A DNA stretch of 64,000 nucleotides, taken from DTWD01 sp963662965 (GTDB taxonomy: Bacteria; Acidobacteriota; Vicinamibacteria; Vicinamibacterales; UBA8438). Below the pieces are notes generated by a model that searched no databases, had not been told where the DNA came from, and saw nothing but the letters and a program-made list of their open reading frames with translations. The stretch lies in the NCBI GenBank assembly GCA_963662965.1, contig OY759970.1:4464001-4528000 (forward strand), read 5' to 3'. This document shows, piece by piece, positions 1 through 8,011 of the stretch. Each line of letters opens with the position of its first letter. The stretch's first letter is position 1. A program made the translations under genes and the position numbers.

Positions 1-738
1 GGTGGCCGCAAGACCCTCTTCACCATCGGCAAGCACGGCATCCTCTGGAAGCTCGACCGTGAGACGGGGGAGTTCCTCGGCCACACCGAGACGGTCTACC
101 AGAACATCTTCACCTCGATCGACCCAGACACCGGTCGGGTCACCTATCGCCAAGACATCGCCGACGCTGGCGTCGGCGACTGGGTCGAGGTCTGCCCCAG
201 CACCGCCGGGGGTAAGAACTGGCACGCGACCTCGTTCAGCCCGCAGGCCAACGCGCTCGTGATCCCGTTGAGCCAAACCTGTCTCGCCATCGCGGGGCGT
301 GAGGTCGTGTTCGAGCCAGGGTCAGGCGGTTCGGCAGCCGATAGGAAATGGTTCGAAATGCCCGGCTCCAACGGCAATCTCGGCAAACTGGCGGCGTACG
401 ACGTCGAGACCCTGGAGGAGCTGTGGTCGGTCGAACAGCGGGCGTCATTCCACACTGCGGCCCTGACGACCGGGGGCGGCCTCGCCTTCGCGGGTGATCT
501 CGACCGGTGGTTCCGGGCGTACGACGTCCGGACCGGCGAGGTGCTCTGGGAACGGCGGCTCGGCACATCGGTTCAGGGGTTCCCGGTCAGCTTCAGCGTC
601 GACGGCGAGCAGTACGTGGCTGTATCGACCGGGCTCGGCGGCGGCAGCCCCCGCAACGTCCCGAACCTGCTGGCGCCGGACGTGCGCTATCCGCGCACCG
701 GGAACGCACTCTACGTGTTCAAGCTGCGCGACCGGTAG
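1..738 (+). CDS. PQQ-binding beta-propeller dehydrogenase, C-terminal part (5' end outside window)
   Basis: The frame is open from base 1 to the TAG at 736-738, giving 245 residues without a start, so this is the C-terminal part of a longer gene. The segment has repeated tryptophan-docking style propeller blades (LFTIGKHGILWKLDRETG, AYDVETLEELW, AYDVRTGEVLWERRLG) and the typical family ending QYVAVSTGLGG then NALYVFKLRD. Such quinoproteins oxidise alcohols or sugars in the periplasm and pass electrons to a cytochrome. Substrate cannot be read from this fragment. The soxC gene follows on the same strand after 154 bases, and a complete relative of this family lies at the other end of the window. 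Confidence 0.85.
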   Translation, partial: GGRKTLFTIGKHGILWKLDRETGEFLGHTETVYQNIFTSIDPDTGRVTYRQDIADAGVGDWVEVCPSTAGGKNWHATSFSPQANALVIPLSQTCLAIAGREVVFEPGSGGSAADRKWFEMPGSNGNLGKLAAYDVETLEELWSVEQRASFHTAALTTGGGLAFAGDLDRWFRAYDVRTGEVLWERRLGTSVQGFPVSFSVDGEQYVAVSTGLGGGSPRNVPNLLAPDVRYPRTGNALYVFKLRDR

Positions 739-783
739 GTCTAGTTTTTTGATGCTCTTCGGAGCTGTAGCTACTCCATAGAA

Positions 784-798
784 CACGGTAGTACCGTG
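784..798. promoter_or_regulatory. 15-bp perfect palindrome upstream of soxC
   Basis: The sequence CACGGTAGTACCGTG is perfectly symmetrical around a central G, 95 bases before the soxC start. It is not followed by a T-run, so it does not look like an intrinsic terminator. It could be an operator for the soxC-soxD pair, but no regulator gene is nearby to support this. Confidence 0.25.
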
Positions 799-892
799 CC
801 TGGTAAACCGTTGCGCGCCGGCAACAGGCGTGCTCTAATCGCATCGTCAAGCGAACGTCCCGCGTCGGTGTCGAGTCCCTGAGGAGGGCTAA

Positions 893-2182
893 ATGGGTGC
901 CAAGCAGTCAAGTCGAAGAAAGTTCCTGCGGAACAGCGCTGCGCTGGCCGGGCTCGCTGCGACGCCTGCGGGATTGGCGGTCGCTCCACGTACCGCGAGC
1001 GGCCAGACCCGCGGGGCAGGCGCCGTGCCCGACATGAACGCGATGGAGTACGTGCTCTACGGCGCGCGCTCGCGGTTCGTGACCACCAAGCGCATCCTGG
1101 AGGGGCACGGCCATTACGAGGACGACAGGCCGAAGCCCAATCCGTATCGCCCGAGCGTCGGCACGCCGATTCGCGACCTCGTTGGGATCATCACGCCGTC
1201 GTCGCTGCACTTCGCGACCCAGCACCACTACGGAATCCCCGAGATCAATCCCAGCGAGCACACGCTGACCATCCACGGCATGGTTGATCGTCCGATGGTG
1301 TTCACGGTGGATGATCTCAAGCGATTTCCAGCCTCCTCGGGGATCTACTTCCTCGAGTGCCTTGGGAACCGGCCGCGGCCCACAGATAAGAACGTCAACG
1401 AGACGAACGGCCGCATGGCGTGCTCCGAATGGATCGGTGTGCCTCTCTCGATGCTCTTGAAGGAAGCGGGCGTCAAGAACGGCGCGAGCTGGATCGTCGC
1501 TGAGGCGGCCGAGGCCGGACATCACACGAAAAGCGTCCCGATGGCCAAGGTCATGGACGATGTGCTCGTGGCTTATGGGCAGAACGGCGAGCCGATCCGT
1601 CCGGACCACGGCTTCCCGTTGCGCCTCCTGGTCCCTGGTTTCGAGGGGATCTACAACGTGAAGTGGCTCAAGACGATCAAGGTGGTCGACCAGCCCTATA
1701 AGACGTTTCAGGAGCGGTCCCGGTTCATGGGTGCCGACCGGCGATCGCGGCACTTCATCTACGAGCTCGGGCCGAAGTCGGTCATCACGTTCCCATCCGG
1801 CGAAGACCATCTGCCGGAGCACGGCACCTACACGATTACCGGTTTGGCGTGGTCCGGCGGGGGCGCCGTCCGTCGGGTGGAGGTCTCTACCGACGGTGGG
1901 CAAACGTGGACAGACGCAAAGCTACGCGGGCCGGCGTTGAAACGCGCGTTCGCCAGGTTCGACCTCGTCTGGAAGTGGAAAGGCGAGGAGGCGGTGCTCC
2001 AGTCGCGCTGCACCGACGAGCTGGATCAGGTACAGCCGTCGGTCGCCGAGTTCGCCAGATTCTGGAATGAGACGGAGTCGGAGATTTTTCTGGGCGGGGG
2101 CAGCCGTTTTGGTCATGTCAACATCATCCAACCATGGAAGGTGGCCACCAATGGCTTGGTGCAGAACGCCCTGGAGACCTAG
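893..2182 (+). CDS. soxC: SoxC-like sulfite dehydrogenase, molybdopterin subunit
   Basis: A 429-residue protein of the sulfite oxidase family. It starts with a Tat signal (SSRRKFLRNSAALAGLA), fitting export of a folded molybdenum-cofactor enzyme. The molybdopterin domain follows with SLHFATQHHYGIPEI, the stretch typical of SoxC, and the cofactor-ligand cysteine in ECLGN (about residue 156). The C-terminal third holds the Mo-co dimerisation domain (ITGLAWSGGGAVRRVEVSTDGG). A GAGG ribosome site lies just before the ATG. The gene overlaps the cytochrome gene downstream, the usual SoxC-SoxD pairing that oxidises sulfane sulfur or sulfite in the periplasm. No soxXYZAB is in the window. Confidence 0.88.
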   Translation: MGAKQSSRRKFLRNSAALAGLAATPAGLAVAPRTASGQTRGAGAVPDMNAMEYVLYGARSRFVTTKRILEGHGHYEDDRPKPNPYRPSVGTPIRDLVGIITPSSLHFATQHHYGIPEINPSEHTLTIHGMVDRPMVFTVDDLKRFPASSGIYFLECLGNRPRPTDKNVNETNGRMACSEWIGVPLSMLLKEAGVKNGASWIVAEAAEAGHHTKSVPMAKVMDDVLVAYGQNGEPIRPDHGFPLRLLVPGFEGIYNVKWLKTIKVVDQPYKTFQERSRFMGADRRSRHFIYELGPKSVITFPSGEDHLPEHGTYTITGLAWSGGGAVRRVEVSTDGGQTWTDAKLRGPALKRAFARFDLVWKWKGEEAVLQSRCTDELDQVQPSVAEFARFWNETESEIFLGGGSRFGHVNIIQPWKVATNGLVQNALET

Positions 2183-2729
2183 TCTTCTCGTTGCACTGCT
2201 GATGGCGGTCGTCACGGGTACCGCGGCGGCCCAGGAAGAATCCTCGTTCGGCTTCGGACGAGCCGCCACGCCCGAAGAAGTTCGCGAGGCGGATACCACG
2301 ATCGGGCCCGAAGGAAAGGAGCTTCCGCCCGGCAGCGGCAATGCGGTTCAAGGTGCCGCCGTCTTCGCGCAGCGGGGATGCCCGCTGTGTCACGGGCCCA
2401 ACCTTATTGAGGGGCCGGGGCCAAAGCTCGTCGGCGAGGCTCTCGAGGGTCTCAGCTACTACCCGGTAAGCTACTGGCCGGATGCGCCACTCATCTTCGA
2501 CTTTATCCGTCGTGCAATGCCCTACGACCGGGCCGGGATTCTCAGCGACGACGAGGCCTACGCGCTGACTGCGCTGCTCCTTCATCGCAACGGCCTGATC
2601 GAGGAAGAGGACGTGATGGATGCCGACAGCCTGCCCAGGGTGGTCATGCCGCATCGATCGCGTTACACCGAGCCGCCCGCAGATTGGCAGCCCGGGAGGC
2701 CGCGGCCCTGGACAACGCCGGTGCCGTAG
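2151..2729 (+). CDS. SoxD-like monoheme cytochrome c
   Basis: The likely electron-accepting partner of the SoxC-like protein. I chose the ATG at 2151 because an AAGGTGG site precedes it and it opens a clean signal peptide (LLVALLMAVVTGTAAAQ); an in-frame ATG at 2067 would lie deep inside soxC. The coding region overlaps soxC by 32 bases, which argues for translational coupling. The mature protein carries one CPLCH heme site at about residue 78 and a candidate axial methionine in VVMPHRSRY near the C-terminus. It is about 190 residues long, shorter than two-domain SoxD proteins, so it may be the single-heme variant used with SorA/SoxC homologues. Confidence 0.75.
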   Translation: MAWCRTPWRPSLLVALLMAVVTGTAAAQEESSFGFGRAATPEEVREADTTIGPEGKELPPGSGNAVQGAAVFAQRGCPLCHGPNLIEGPGPKLVGEALEGLSYYPVSYWPDAPLIFDFIRRAMPYDRAGILSDDEAYALTALLLHRNGLIEEEDVMDADSLPRVVMPHRSRYTEPPADWQPGRPRPWTTPVP

Positions 2730-2908
2730 AAATCAGCTGGCGCACACGCCCGCCGCGAGGACCGTCACTGCCTATCGATCCTTCGCCGCTGGGTGCTGGC
2801 GGCGATGACCGAGAGCGACGAAGTGTTCGTATATTCAGTCGATCGGACATCAGGTCTGCTGTGTCAGACGGGTCAACGACTACCGGTGACCCTGCCAACC
2901 TGCCTGCG

Positions 2909-5092
2909 ATGATGGGCGTAAGACGCATACTGCCACTCGCGGGCGCGATGGGGATGCTCCTCAGCGTTGCCGACCTCGGTGTCGCACAGGACACTCTCCC
3001 ACATACGCCTAGGGTGAGCGGCATGCCGCGCGGCGTGCCGTTGCTCTGCGCGAACGCCAGTGTCGTGAGCACCGGTAGCGGCGCGTGGTCGGATCCGCAA
3101 GTCTGGTCGACCGGCGCCGTTCCCGCCGCGGGCGACAAGGTCGCGATCGCGGCATCCCACAAGGTGACCTACGACGTTGTCGCCGACGCGACGTTGGACT
3201 GCGTCGAGGTGCGGGGGCATCTGGCCTTCGCGACTGACGCCGACACTCGCATGCGCGTCGGAACCCTGATGGTTCTCGAGGGTGGCCATCTCGAGGTCGG
3301 CAGCTCAACACAACCGATCGGCCCTCGGGTGACGGCTGAGGTCGCGATCACCGACCAGCCGATCGACCCTCGCACGGATCCGGGCCAGATCGGGAACGGC
3401 CTAGTGGGCCTGGGAAAAGTGACCATGCATGGTGCGGAGAAGACCCCGACGTTCGTCCGGCTCAGCCGCGAGCCACGTGCGGGTCACACGACACTCGAGG
3501 TGGAGCAGCCCGTCTCCGGGTGGGCACCTGGCGACTACGTCGTCATCCCCGACACACGGCAGCTCCGCGCCGGCGAGAGCGGGGATCGATACCGGTCGCA
3601 GACAGACAGGGTGCAGATCGCGGCGGTCTCCGGCACCACGGTCACGCTAGCCACGCCGCTCAGGTTTGACCACCGTGGGGCCCGCAGCGTGGGCGGCGAG
3701 CTGGAGCTGCTGCCGCACGTCGGCAATTTGAGCCGCAACGTGACGGTGCGCTCGGAAAACCCCGATGGCACGCGCGGGCACACCATATTCATCTCACGTG
3801 CCGATGTCGATCTTCGGTACGCGGCGTTCAGAGACCTCGGCCGCACGAAGAATGGCGCGGTCGATAGCACACGCTTCGATACACGCGGCCAAGTGGGACG
3901 ACTCGGGTCGAACCAGCTCGGCCGCTATGCCGTTCACTTCCACCACGCGTTCGGGCCACGGACGACGCCGACCAACGGCCACCAGTTCACGCTCATCGGC
4001 AACGCCGTCGTAGGTGCGCCCAAATGGGGTATCACAGTTCATCGCAGCCACTACGGCCTCATCCAGGACAACGTCGTTTACGACACCCGGGGCGCCGGCA
4101 TCGCCACCGAGGATGGGAGCGAGAGTTTCAACGTGTTCGACCATAACTTCTCCCTCCAGTCGGCGGGACAGCGCAGCTCGGCGTCTAGTGCCGGGTACGC
4201 GGGGGCAACGAGAGGCATCGGCATCGAGGGCGCGGGCTTTTGGTTCCGCGGGCCGAACAACTACATCCGCAACAACGTCGCCGCCAGCGCCGCCACCTAC
4301 GGGTTCGCACTGCCGGAGGGACTCCGCAGTGTCCGCACCCCGGCGTTCAAGGGAGCCGATACGAGCCAGGCGGATGAAGCGGTCCGCGTCGACATGACCG
4401 CCGCAGCGGTGCTCGAGTTCACGAACAACGAAGCGTATGGCAGGTTCGAGACGGGCCTCGAGTGGGTCTGGAACGGCGTGGTCTCCAACTTCACGGTCTG
4501 GCACCCCTCGCACCACGGCTTCAACGGCATCCCGCCGGATCAGCTCACCCTCGGTGCAGTCACGGTCCGCGGCGACCTCGCAGTCATCGACGACCCCGCG
4601 GAGAATCCGGTCGGTATCGCGATCGGCAACTACATCTCGAGACAGGTCAAGGTCACCGGCGCCGATGTGCAGGCCATGCGCGTCGGTGTCCTCAGTCCGT
4701 TCTTCTACGGCCAGACGCCGGCACCGGGACGAGGGGTCGGCTCATTGGTGGTCGAGAACGGGTATTTCGCGAGCCAGATCGGCGTCAGCATTGCGACGGC
4801 GTACACCTCCAACGCCGCCGGTGGGGCGCCGGTCAAGACCGCGGAAGTGCGAAGCTCCGTGTTCGAGACTTTCAGCCCACAGGCGGGGAACGATTGGCCC
4901 GCCGAGTCGATCTCGATGAATTGGGGGATGAGGCCTCGCGACACCCAGCCGCGTGATCCCATCGCCGTGTTCGACTACAACAAACAGGCCGGCAGTGACT
5001 TCAGGGTGTATTACTCGTACGACGTGCCAGCTGACAGCGCCCCGTGCGGCGAGACGCGTGAGGGGATCGGCGGCTGGGTCTGCGAGCAGTGA
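2909..5092 (+). CDS. Secreted G8-domain protein with right-handed beta-helix (CEMIP-like architecture)
   Basis: A 727-residue exported protein. The ATG ATG at 2909/2912 opens a signal peptide (RILPLAGAMGMLLSVADLGVAQ); the frame is open further upstream but that part overlaps soxD and looks non-coding. Residues about 40-170 fit the G8 domain (GAWSDPQVWSTGAVPAAGDKVAI, then alternating short beta strands with paired glycines). The rest resembles parallel beta-helix repeats, including GRYAVHFHH, which recalls the GRYPVHFH stretch of animal CEMIP/TMEM2 hyaluronan-binding proteins, and repeated N-rich turns (NNYIRNNVAAS). Bacterial members are thought to act on or bind polysaccharide; the substrate here is unknown. 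The frame closes at a TGA while a neighbouring frame continues to 5207, see findings. Confidence 0.72.
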   Translation: MMGVRRILPLAGAMGMLLSVADLGVAQDTLPHTPRVSGMPRGVPLLCANASVVSTGSGAWSDPQVWSTGAVPAAGDKVAIAASHKVTYDVVADATLDCVEVRGHLAFATDADTRMRVGTLMVLEGGHLEVGSSTQPIGPRVTAEVAITDQPIDPRTDPGQIGNGLVGLGKVTMHGAEKTPTFVRLSREPRAGHTTLEVEQPVSGWAPGDYVVIPDTRQLRAGESGDRYRSQTDRVQIAAVSGTTVTLATPLRFDHRGARSVGGELELLPHVGNLSRNVTVRSENPDGTRGHTIFISRADVDLRYAAFRDLGRTKNGAVDSTRFDTRGQVGRLGSNQLGRYAVHFHHAFGPRTTPTNGHQFTLIGNAVVGAPKWGITVHRSHYGLIQDNVVYDTRGAGIATEDGSESFNVFDHNFSLQSAGQRSSASSAGYAGATRGIGIEGAGFWFRGPNNYIRNNVAASAATYGFALPEGLRSVRTPAFKGADTSQADEAVRVDMTAAAVLEFTNNEAYGRFETGLEWVWNGVVSNFTVWHPSHHGFNGIPPDQLTLGAVTVRGDLAVIDDPAENPVGIAIGNYISRQVKVTGADVQAMRVGVLSPFFYGQTPAPGRGVGSLVVENGYFASQIGVSIATAYTSNAAGGAPVKTAEVRSSVFETFSPQAGNDWPAESISMNWGMRPRDTQPRDPIAVFDYNKQAGSDFRVYYSYDVPADSAPCGETREGIGGWVCEQ

Positions 5093-5210
5093 GCGGTCGC
5101 GACCCGGCTACTCCGGAACGCGGCCCACGGACAACCTGGTCCTCAAGGGCCAGTACTATCTCGCAAGGTTGACGGCGCCGCCGCCTCCTCCACCTCCTCC
5201 TCAATGAGGG

Positions 5211-5280
5211 GACGAAGCGCACCCGCGTGACTAATCCCCGTCCCCGTTGAACCGCCCGCCACCCCGCGGTAGGCTTGACA
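5211..5280 (+). repeat. Copy 1 of Sel1-tail plus hairpin repeat
   Basis: Bases 5211-5234 read DEAHPRD-stop, matching the C-terminal codons of the interrupted Sel1 gene that ends at 7740. They are followed by the shared string CCCCGTCCCCGTTGAACC and a short imperfect hairpin ending TAGGCTTGACAC. Related copies lie at 5813, 7700 and 8111. This copy looks like the leftover tail of a lost Sel1 gene. Confidence 0.55.
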
Positions 5281-5300
5281 CTTCACCGTTCGCTGTCGGT

Positions 5301-5822
5301 ATGGACCAGGACATCCGTCACACTCGCAAACAGTGCCGACACATTCTGCGGCTACAACTCCATCTCCTGCTCGTCGCACTTCTGTGTCCGGCAGTGGTGT
5401 CTGGCCAGGTCGGCGACACCTTCTCTGGCCCGGTCATCCGTGTGGCCGATGGCGACACGATCTCGGTCCGGCGTGACGGTGAAACGGTGCGCATCAGACT
5501 CGACGGGATCGACACACCAGAATCCGACCAGCCGTTTGGGACACATGCGAGTGCCTTTACGTCCGCGCACGTTCTCAATAAGCGCGTCACTGTGCATGTG
5601 CGTGATGTAGACCGGTACGGACGGCTCGTCAGTCGGGTACAAATCGATGGCCAGGACCTCAGTGTGGCGTTGGTGACGGAGGGACTCGCGTGGCACTACA
5701 CGCGGTATTCCGATGACCCCGTGTTGGCACGGGCGGAAGTGCAGGCTCGAACGACCAGGACAGGGCTTTGGAGTCAGCCGTCGCCGATGCCACCGTGGGA
5801 CTTTCGACGACGTTCCCGTTGA
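5301..5822 (+). CDS. Secreted thermonuclease-family (SNase-like) nuclease
   Basis: A 173-residue staphylococcal-nuclease-like protein. The ATG at 5301 gives a basic n-region and a hydrophobic signal (LQLHLLLVALLCPAVVSGQ). The OB-fold nuclease domain shows VIRVADGDTISV with the calcium-binding aspartate, IRLDGIDTPE with the catalytic arginine and glutamate, and DRYGRLVSRV with the second arginine. The family cleaves single- and double-stranded nucleic acids, here presumably in the periplasm or outside. The stop codon TGA lies inside the repeat string CCCGTTGAACCGCCCGCC, so the repeat defines the 3' end of the gene. Confidence 0.85.
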   Translation: MDQDIRHTRKQCRHILRLQLHLLLVALLCPAVVSGQVGDTFSGPVIRVADGDTISVRRDGETVRIRLDGIDTPESDQPFGTHASAFTSAHVLNKRVTVHVRDVDRYGRLVSRVQIDGQDLSVALVTEGLAWHYTRYSDDPVLARAEVQARTTRTGLWSQPSPMPPWDFRRRSR

Positions 5823-5850
5823 ACCGCCCGCCGCGGGGCGGTAGGCTAGA
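5813..5850. repeat. Copy 2 of the CCCGTTGAACC hairpin repeat
   Basis: This copy joins the nuclease stop codon to the start of the Sel1 gene. It holds a good hairpin, ACCGCCC paired with GGGCGGT around a GCCGC loop, and ends TAGGCTAGACAC, nearly identical to the copy at 5241-5280. It is not preceded by a Sel1 tail, so the hairpin part moves or persists independently of the Sel1 sequence. Confidence 0.55.
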
Positions 5851-6307
5851 CACGTTGTGACCTGGCGCGCCCCACGCCTCATCGCGGTCGCCATTCTCAT
5901 TACAGCATGCAGTGAGTCGAACTCCGAGCAGCCGGCGCTGGATGCTGAGCTACGGGCGAAGGCCGAGCAAGGGGATGCCAGCGTGCAGTACAACCTCGGG
6001 CTGAGGTACGCCTACGGCGTCGGCGTGCCGGAGGATGACGCGGAGGCGGTCCGGTGGTATCGCCTGGCGGCGGACCAAGGGATGGCCGAGGCGCAGTCCA
6101 ATCTCGGGGTCATGTACGCCGAGGGACGCGGCGTCGTACAAGACCACTTGCAGGCGCATATGTGGCGGAACGTTGCCGCGTCTCGACAAACCGGTGATGG
6201 TCGGGACCGAGCGGTCCAAGGCCGCGACGCCCTTGCAAGTCTCATGACCCCCGACCAGATTGCGGAAGCCCCTGTACCGCACCCGGTTTCTTGGACACAC
6301 GTTTGCG

Positions 6308-7210
6308 CTACGCGGCATGGCGTAGCTCGTATTGCTCGCGCGCTTCGAGTGGCGTGCGATACGCCAGCTTTTCGAGGCGCCAGCACTGGTTGTCGCGTTC
6401 GACGAACGCAGCGACGGCGGCGCGCACGTCGGCGAGGGTGTGAAAGACCCGGCCGTAGATCGCTTGCTCCTTGAGCGTGCGATTCCAGCGCTCGACGACC
6501 CCGTTGGTTTCCGGCTCTTCGAGGAAGCCGAAGCTGGGGTGGATGCCCCAGTAGCGGACCTGGTTGAGGAAGTGGTCTGACAGATACTGGCTGCCGTGGT
6601 CCATCCGTAGCGCCAAGCCGCGGGCCACGTCCGCCTCGACCGAGCCGTCGCGTCGCCCGAGCCCTTGCGCGATCGGCTCGAGGGCGGCAAAACGGCTCCC
6701 CACCTTGCACACATGCCAGCCCACGCACTCGGCGTTCCAGTGGTCCACCGCCGCGAAGGTCCAGACCCAGCCGTCCTCCACGGTGAACACCCGTACGCCG
6801 TCGGTGCCCCACATCACCTGAGGCGCCGAAGTGACAATCGTCCCGTCGTGCGCTTTCGGGTCACCCTGCCGCCCGCGGTGGGGTGAGAGCAGCCCCTGCG
6901 CGCGCATCACACGCAACACCCGCGTCCGGGACACGCGGATCCCGTCGAGAATCCGCAGCCGCGCGTGGACCTTGCGATGGCCCTCGCCCTGGAACGGTGA
7001 CCGGGTCAGGTCGCTGCGAATGGCCGCCAAAAGCTGCGCATCCGACAGCGCGGGCGTCGGCCCGCGGCGCGCCGGGCCAGCACCCCGCTTTCGGCACTGC
7101 GCACGCGCCCGCCGCGCGTAGAGCGCCGAGCGCGACCTCTCCCACGTCCGACACACCCGTTCGAGACCATAGCGCCGCCCCGTGGTCGCGGAGGTCGTTG
7201 CGCTCATCAT
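6308..7210 (-). CDS. IS3-family transposase OrfB (DDE integrase core)
   Basis: A 300-residue transposase catalytic subunit. It has an N-terminal HTH_21 region (GEGHRKVHARLRI) and an rve integrase core with the three acidic residues visible in MWGTDGVRVF (first Asp), MDHGSQYLSD (second Asp) and NGVVERWNRTLKE (Glu). The start overlaps the orfA stop in an ATGA, so the two proteins seem to be made by coupled initiation; I see no slippery heptamer requiring a frameshift fusion. The frame is complete, so the element may still be active. Confidence 0.88.
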   Translation of the reverse strand: MMSATTSATTGRRYGLERVCRTWERSRSALYARRARAQCRKRGAGPARRGPTPALSDAQLLAAIRSDLTRSPFQGEGHRKVHARLRILDGIRVSRTRVLRVMRAQGLLSPHRGRQGDPKAHDGTIVTSAPQVMWGTDGVRVFTVEDGWVWTFAAVDHWNAECVGWHVCKVGSRFAALEPIAQGLGRRDGSVEADVARGLALRMDHGSQYLSDHFLNQVRYWGIHPSFGFLEEPETNGVVERWNRTLKEQAIYGRVFHTLADVRAAVAAFVERDNQCWRLEKLAYRTPLEAREQYELRHAA

Positions 7211-7641
7211 CGCGACCTCCGCGTCGCCAAAGGGAGGCGACGCTCCGCCGCGCGGGCACGCGCCCGCAGCAGTTCGTTCTCCATCGACAGTGCCCCAATG
7301 TGTCGCTTGGCGGCATCCAGCACTGCGGCTACCGGTTCACCGGCCTGCTCCTTCAGCCCGAGTTCGAGACCGGCCAACGCCCGCGCCTTCCACTCCTCCA
7401 GCCGATAGATCTCCACCCCGACTGCACGCGAGACCGCGTCGAGTGACTCGCCGCACAGCAGCCGCAGCACCACGTCCCGCTTCCGGCTCGCACTCCACCG
7501 CTGCCCGGGCGCCAAGGCCCGGGCCCCAGCCGCCGCAGCGTCGGCGCCGACTCCGGTCGCCCTTCGGGCTCCCTCCGTCCGCGCCGACCCAGCTCCCTGC
7601 ACCCTCCTCGACTGAACCATTCCCGCTACCTCCTTGGACAT
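7207..7641 (-). CDS. IS3-family OrfA (helix-turn-helix protein)
   Basis: A 144-residue protein starting at the first ATG inside the element; the open frame extends further upstream but would leave the insertion sequence. A helix-turn-helix is visible at about residues 48-85 (RWSASRKRDVVLRLLCGESLDAVSRAVGV), followed by a leucine-rich helical end (HIGALSMENELLRARARAAE) that matches the dimerisation zipper of IS3 OrfA proteins. It binds the terminal repeats in the family. Confidence 0.78.
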   Translation of the reverse strand: MSKEVAGMVQSRRVQGAGSARTEGARRATGVGADAAAAGARALAPGQRWSASRKRDVVLRLLCGESLDAVSRAVGVEIYRLEEWKARALAGLELGLKEQAGEPVAAVLDAAKRHIGALSMENELLRARARAAERRLPLATRRSR

Positions 7642-7699
7642 CAGATTCTCCCTTAATCCGTGTCCAAGAAAACCGGGGGCGCAATAATTGCGGAAGCCC

Positions 7700-7765
7700 A
7701 ACGCCTCGCCCGCGAGTGGGACGCCGCGCACCCGCGCTAACCCCCGTCCCCGTTGCACCGCTAGT
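7700..7765 (+). repeat. Copy 3 of Sel1-tail repeat
   Basis: Contains the true 3' end of the interrupted Sel1 gene (stop TAA at 7738-7740) followed by CCCCCGTCCCCGTTGCACCG, the same junction seen at 5232 and 8159. The hairpin part present in copies 1 and 2 is absent here. Confidence 0.55.
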
Positions 7766-7782
7766 TTTGTAGCGGCTACAAA
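7766..7782. promoter_or_regulatory. 17-bp perfect palindrome, operator-like
   Basis: TTTGTAGCGGCTACAAA is symmetrical around a central G. It lies 25 bases after the Sel1 stop with no gene starting nearby. Its shape resembles a dimeric repressor operator that may have lost its downstream gene when this patch was rearranged. Confidence 0.3.
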
Positions 7783-8011
7783 CAGAGGAAGCTCAGACAT
7801 TGATATGACTACTTCTAAAAAAAAGACCGCCCGTTGATCAGGATTTATTTCGGAAGGAATTAGAGAAGCTTCTACCCACCCGTGGGAATACTGTTGATGC
7901 TGTTGATGATTTGCCAGACTCGCTACCGCTCGGCAGAGGCAGAACGACGGCAATGTTCTTTGGCCCCCGCACCAAACGGCGAAAACAACCTGCTAAATCT
8001 GATTGAATCTC
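7783..8011. other. Gene-free AT-richer stretch in accessory patch
   Basis: About 230 bases with clearly lower GC than the surroundings (for example a run of eight A at 7817-7824) and no supported reading frame. It joins the Sel1 3' end to the IS91-type remnant and is probably residue of an integrated element. Confidence 0.4.

Larger units (their letters stand above)
6272..7686. mobile_element. IS3-family insertion sequence, two transposase ORFs
   Basis: The element is about 1.41 kb and carries orfA and orfB on the minus strand. Its ends share an inverted repeat, ACCCGGTTTCTTGGACAC at the left (6281-6298) against CCCGGTTTTCTTGGACAC read inward from the right end (just before 7683). The outermost bases fit the TG...CA style of IS3 ends if the borders are set at 6273 and 7683. 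The sequence ATTGCGGAAGCCC is present at both 6259-6271 and 7687-7699. A 13-bp direct repeat is longer than the 3-5 bp normal for IS3. The target was the Sel1 gene. Confidence 0.82.
5857..7740 (+). pseudogene. Sel1-repeat lipoprotein gene interrupted by an IS3-type element
   Basis: Coding parts are 5857-6271 and 7700-7740. From the GTG at 5857 the protein has a lipoprotein-type signal ending in ITAC (cysteine about residue 18), then Sel1/TPR-like repeats (AEQGDASVQYNLGLRYAYGVGVPEDDAEAVRWYRLAADQG and a second copy). The insertion lies after MTPDQIAEA. Joining across the element restores QRLAREWDAAHPR-stop, the usual end of such proteins, which proves the gene was intact before insertion. The uninterrupted protein would be about 151 residues. 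Sel1 proteins scaffold protein complexes; no partner is evident. As it stands the frame runs about 70 codons into the element and is probably non-functional. Confidence 0.8.

Noticed and set aside
5301..5822. Nuclease plus Sel1 as a toxin-immunity or defence pair
   Set aside because: The nuclease has a signal peptide and standard secreted thermonuclease motifs, the Sel1 protein is an unrelated lipoprotein, and nothing supports a defence function.
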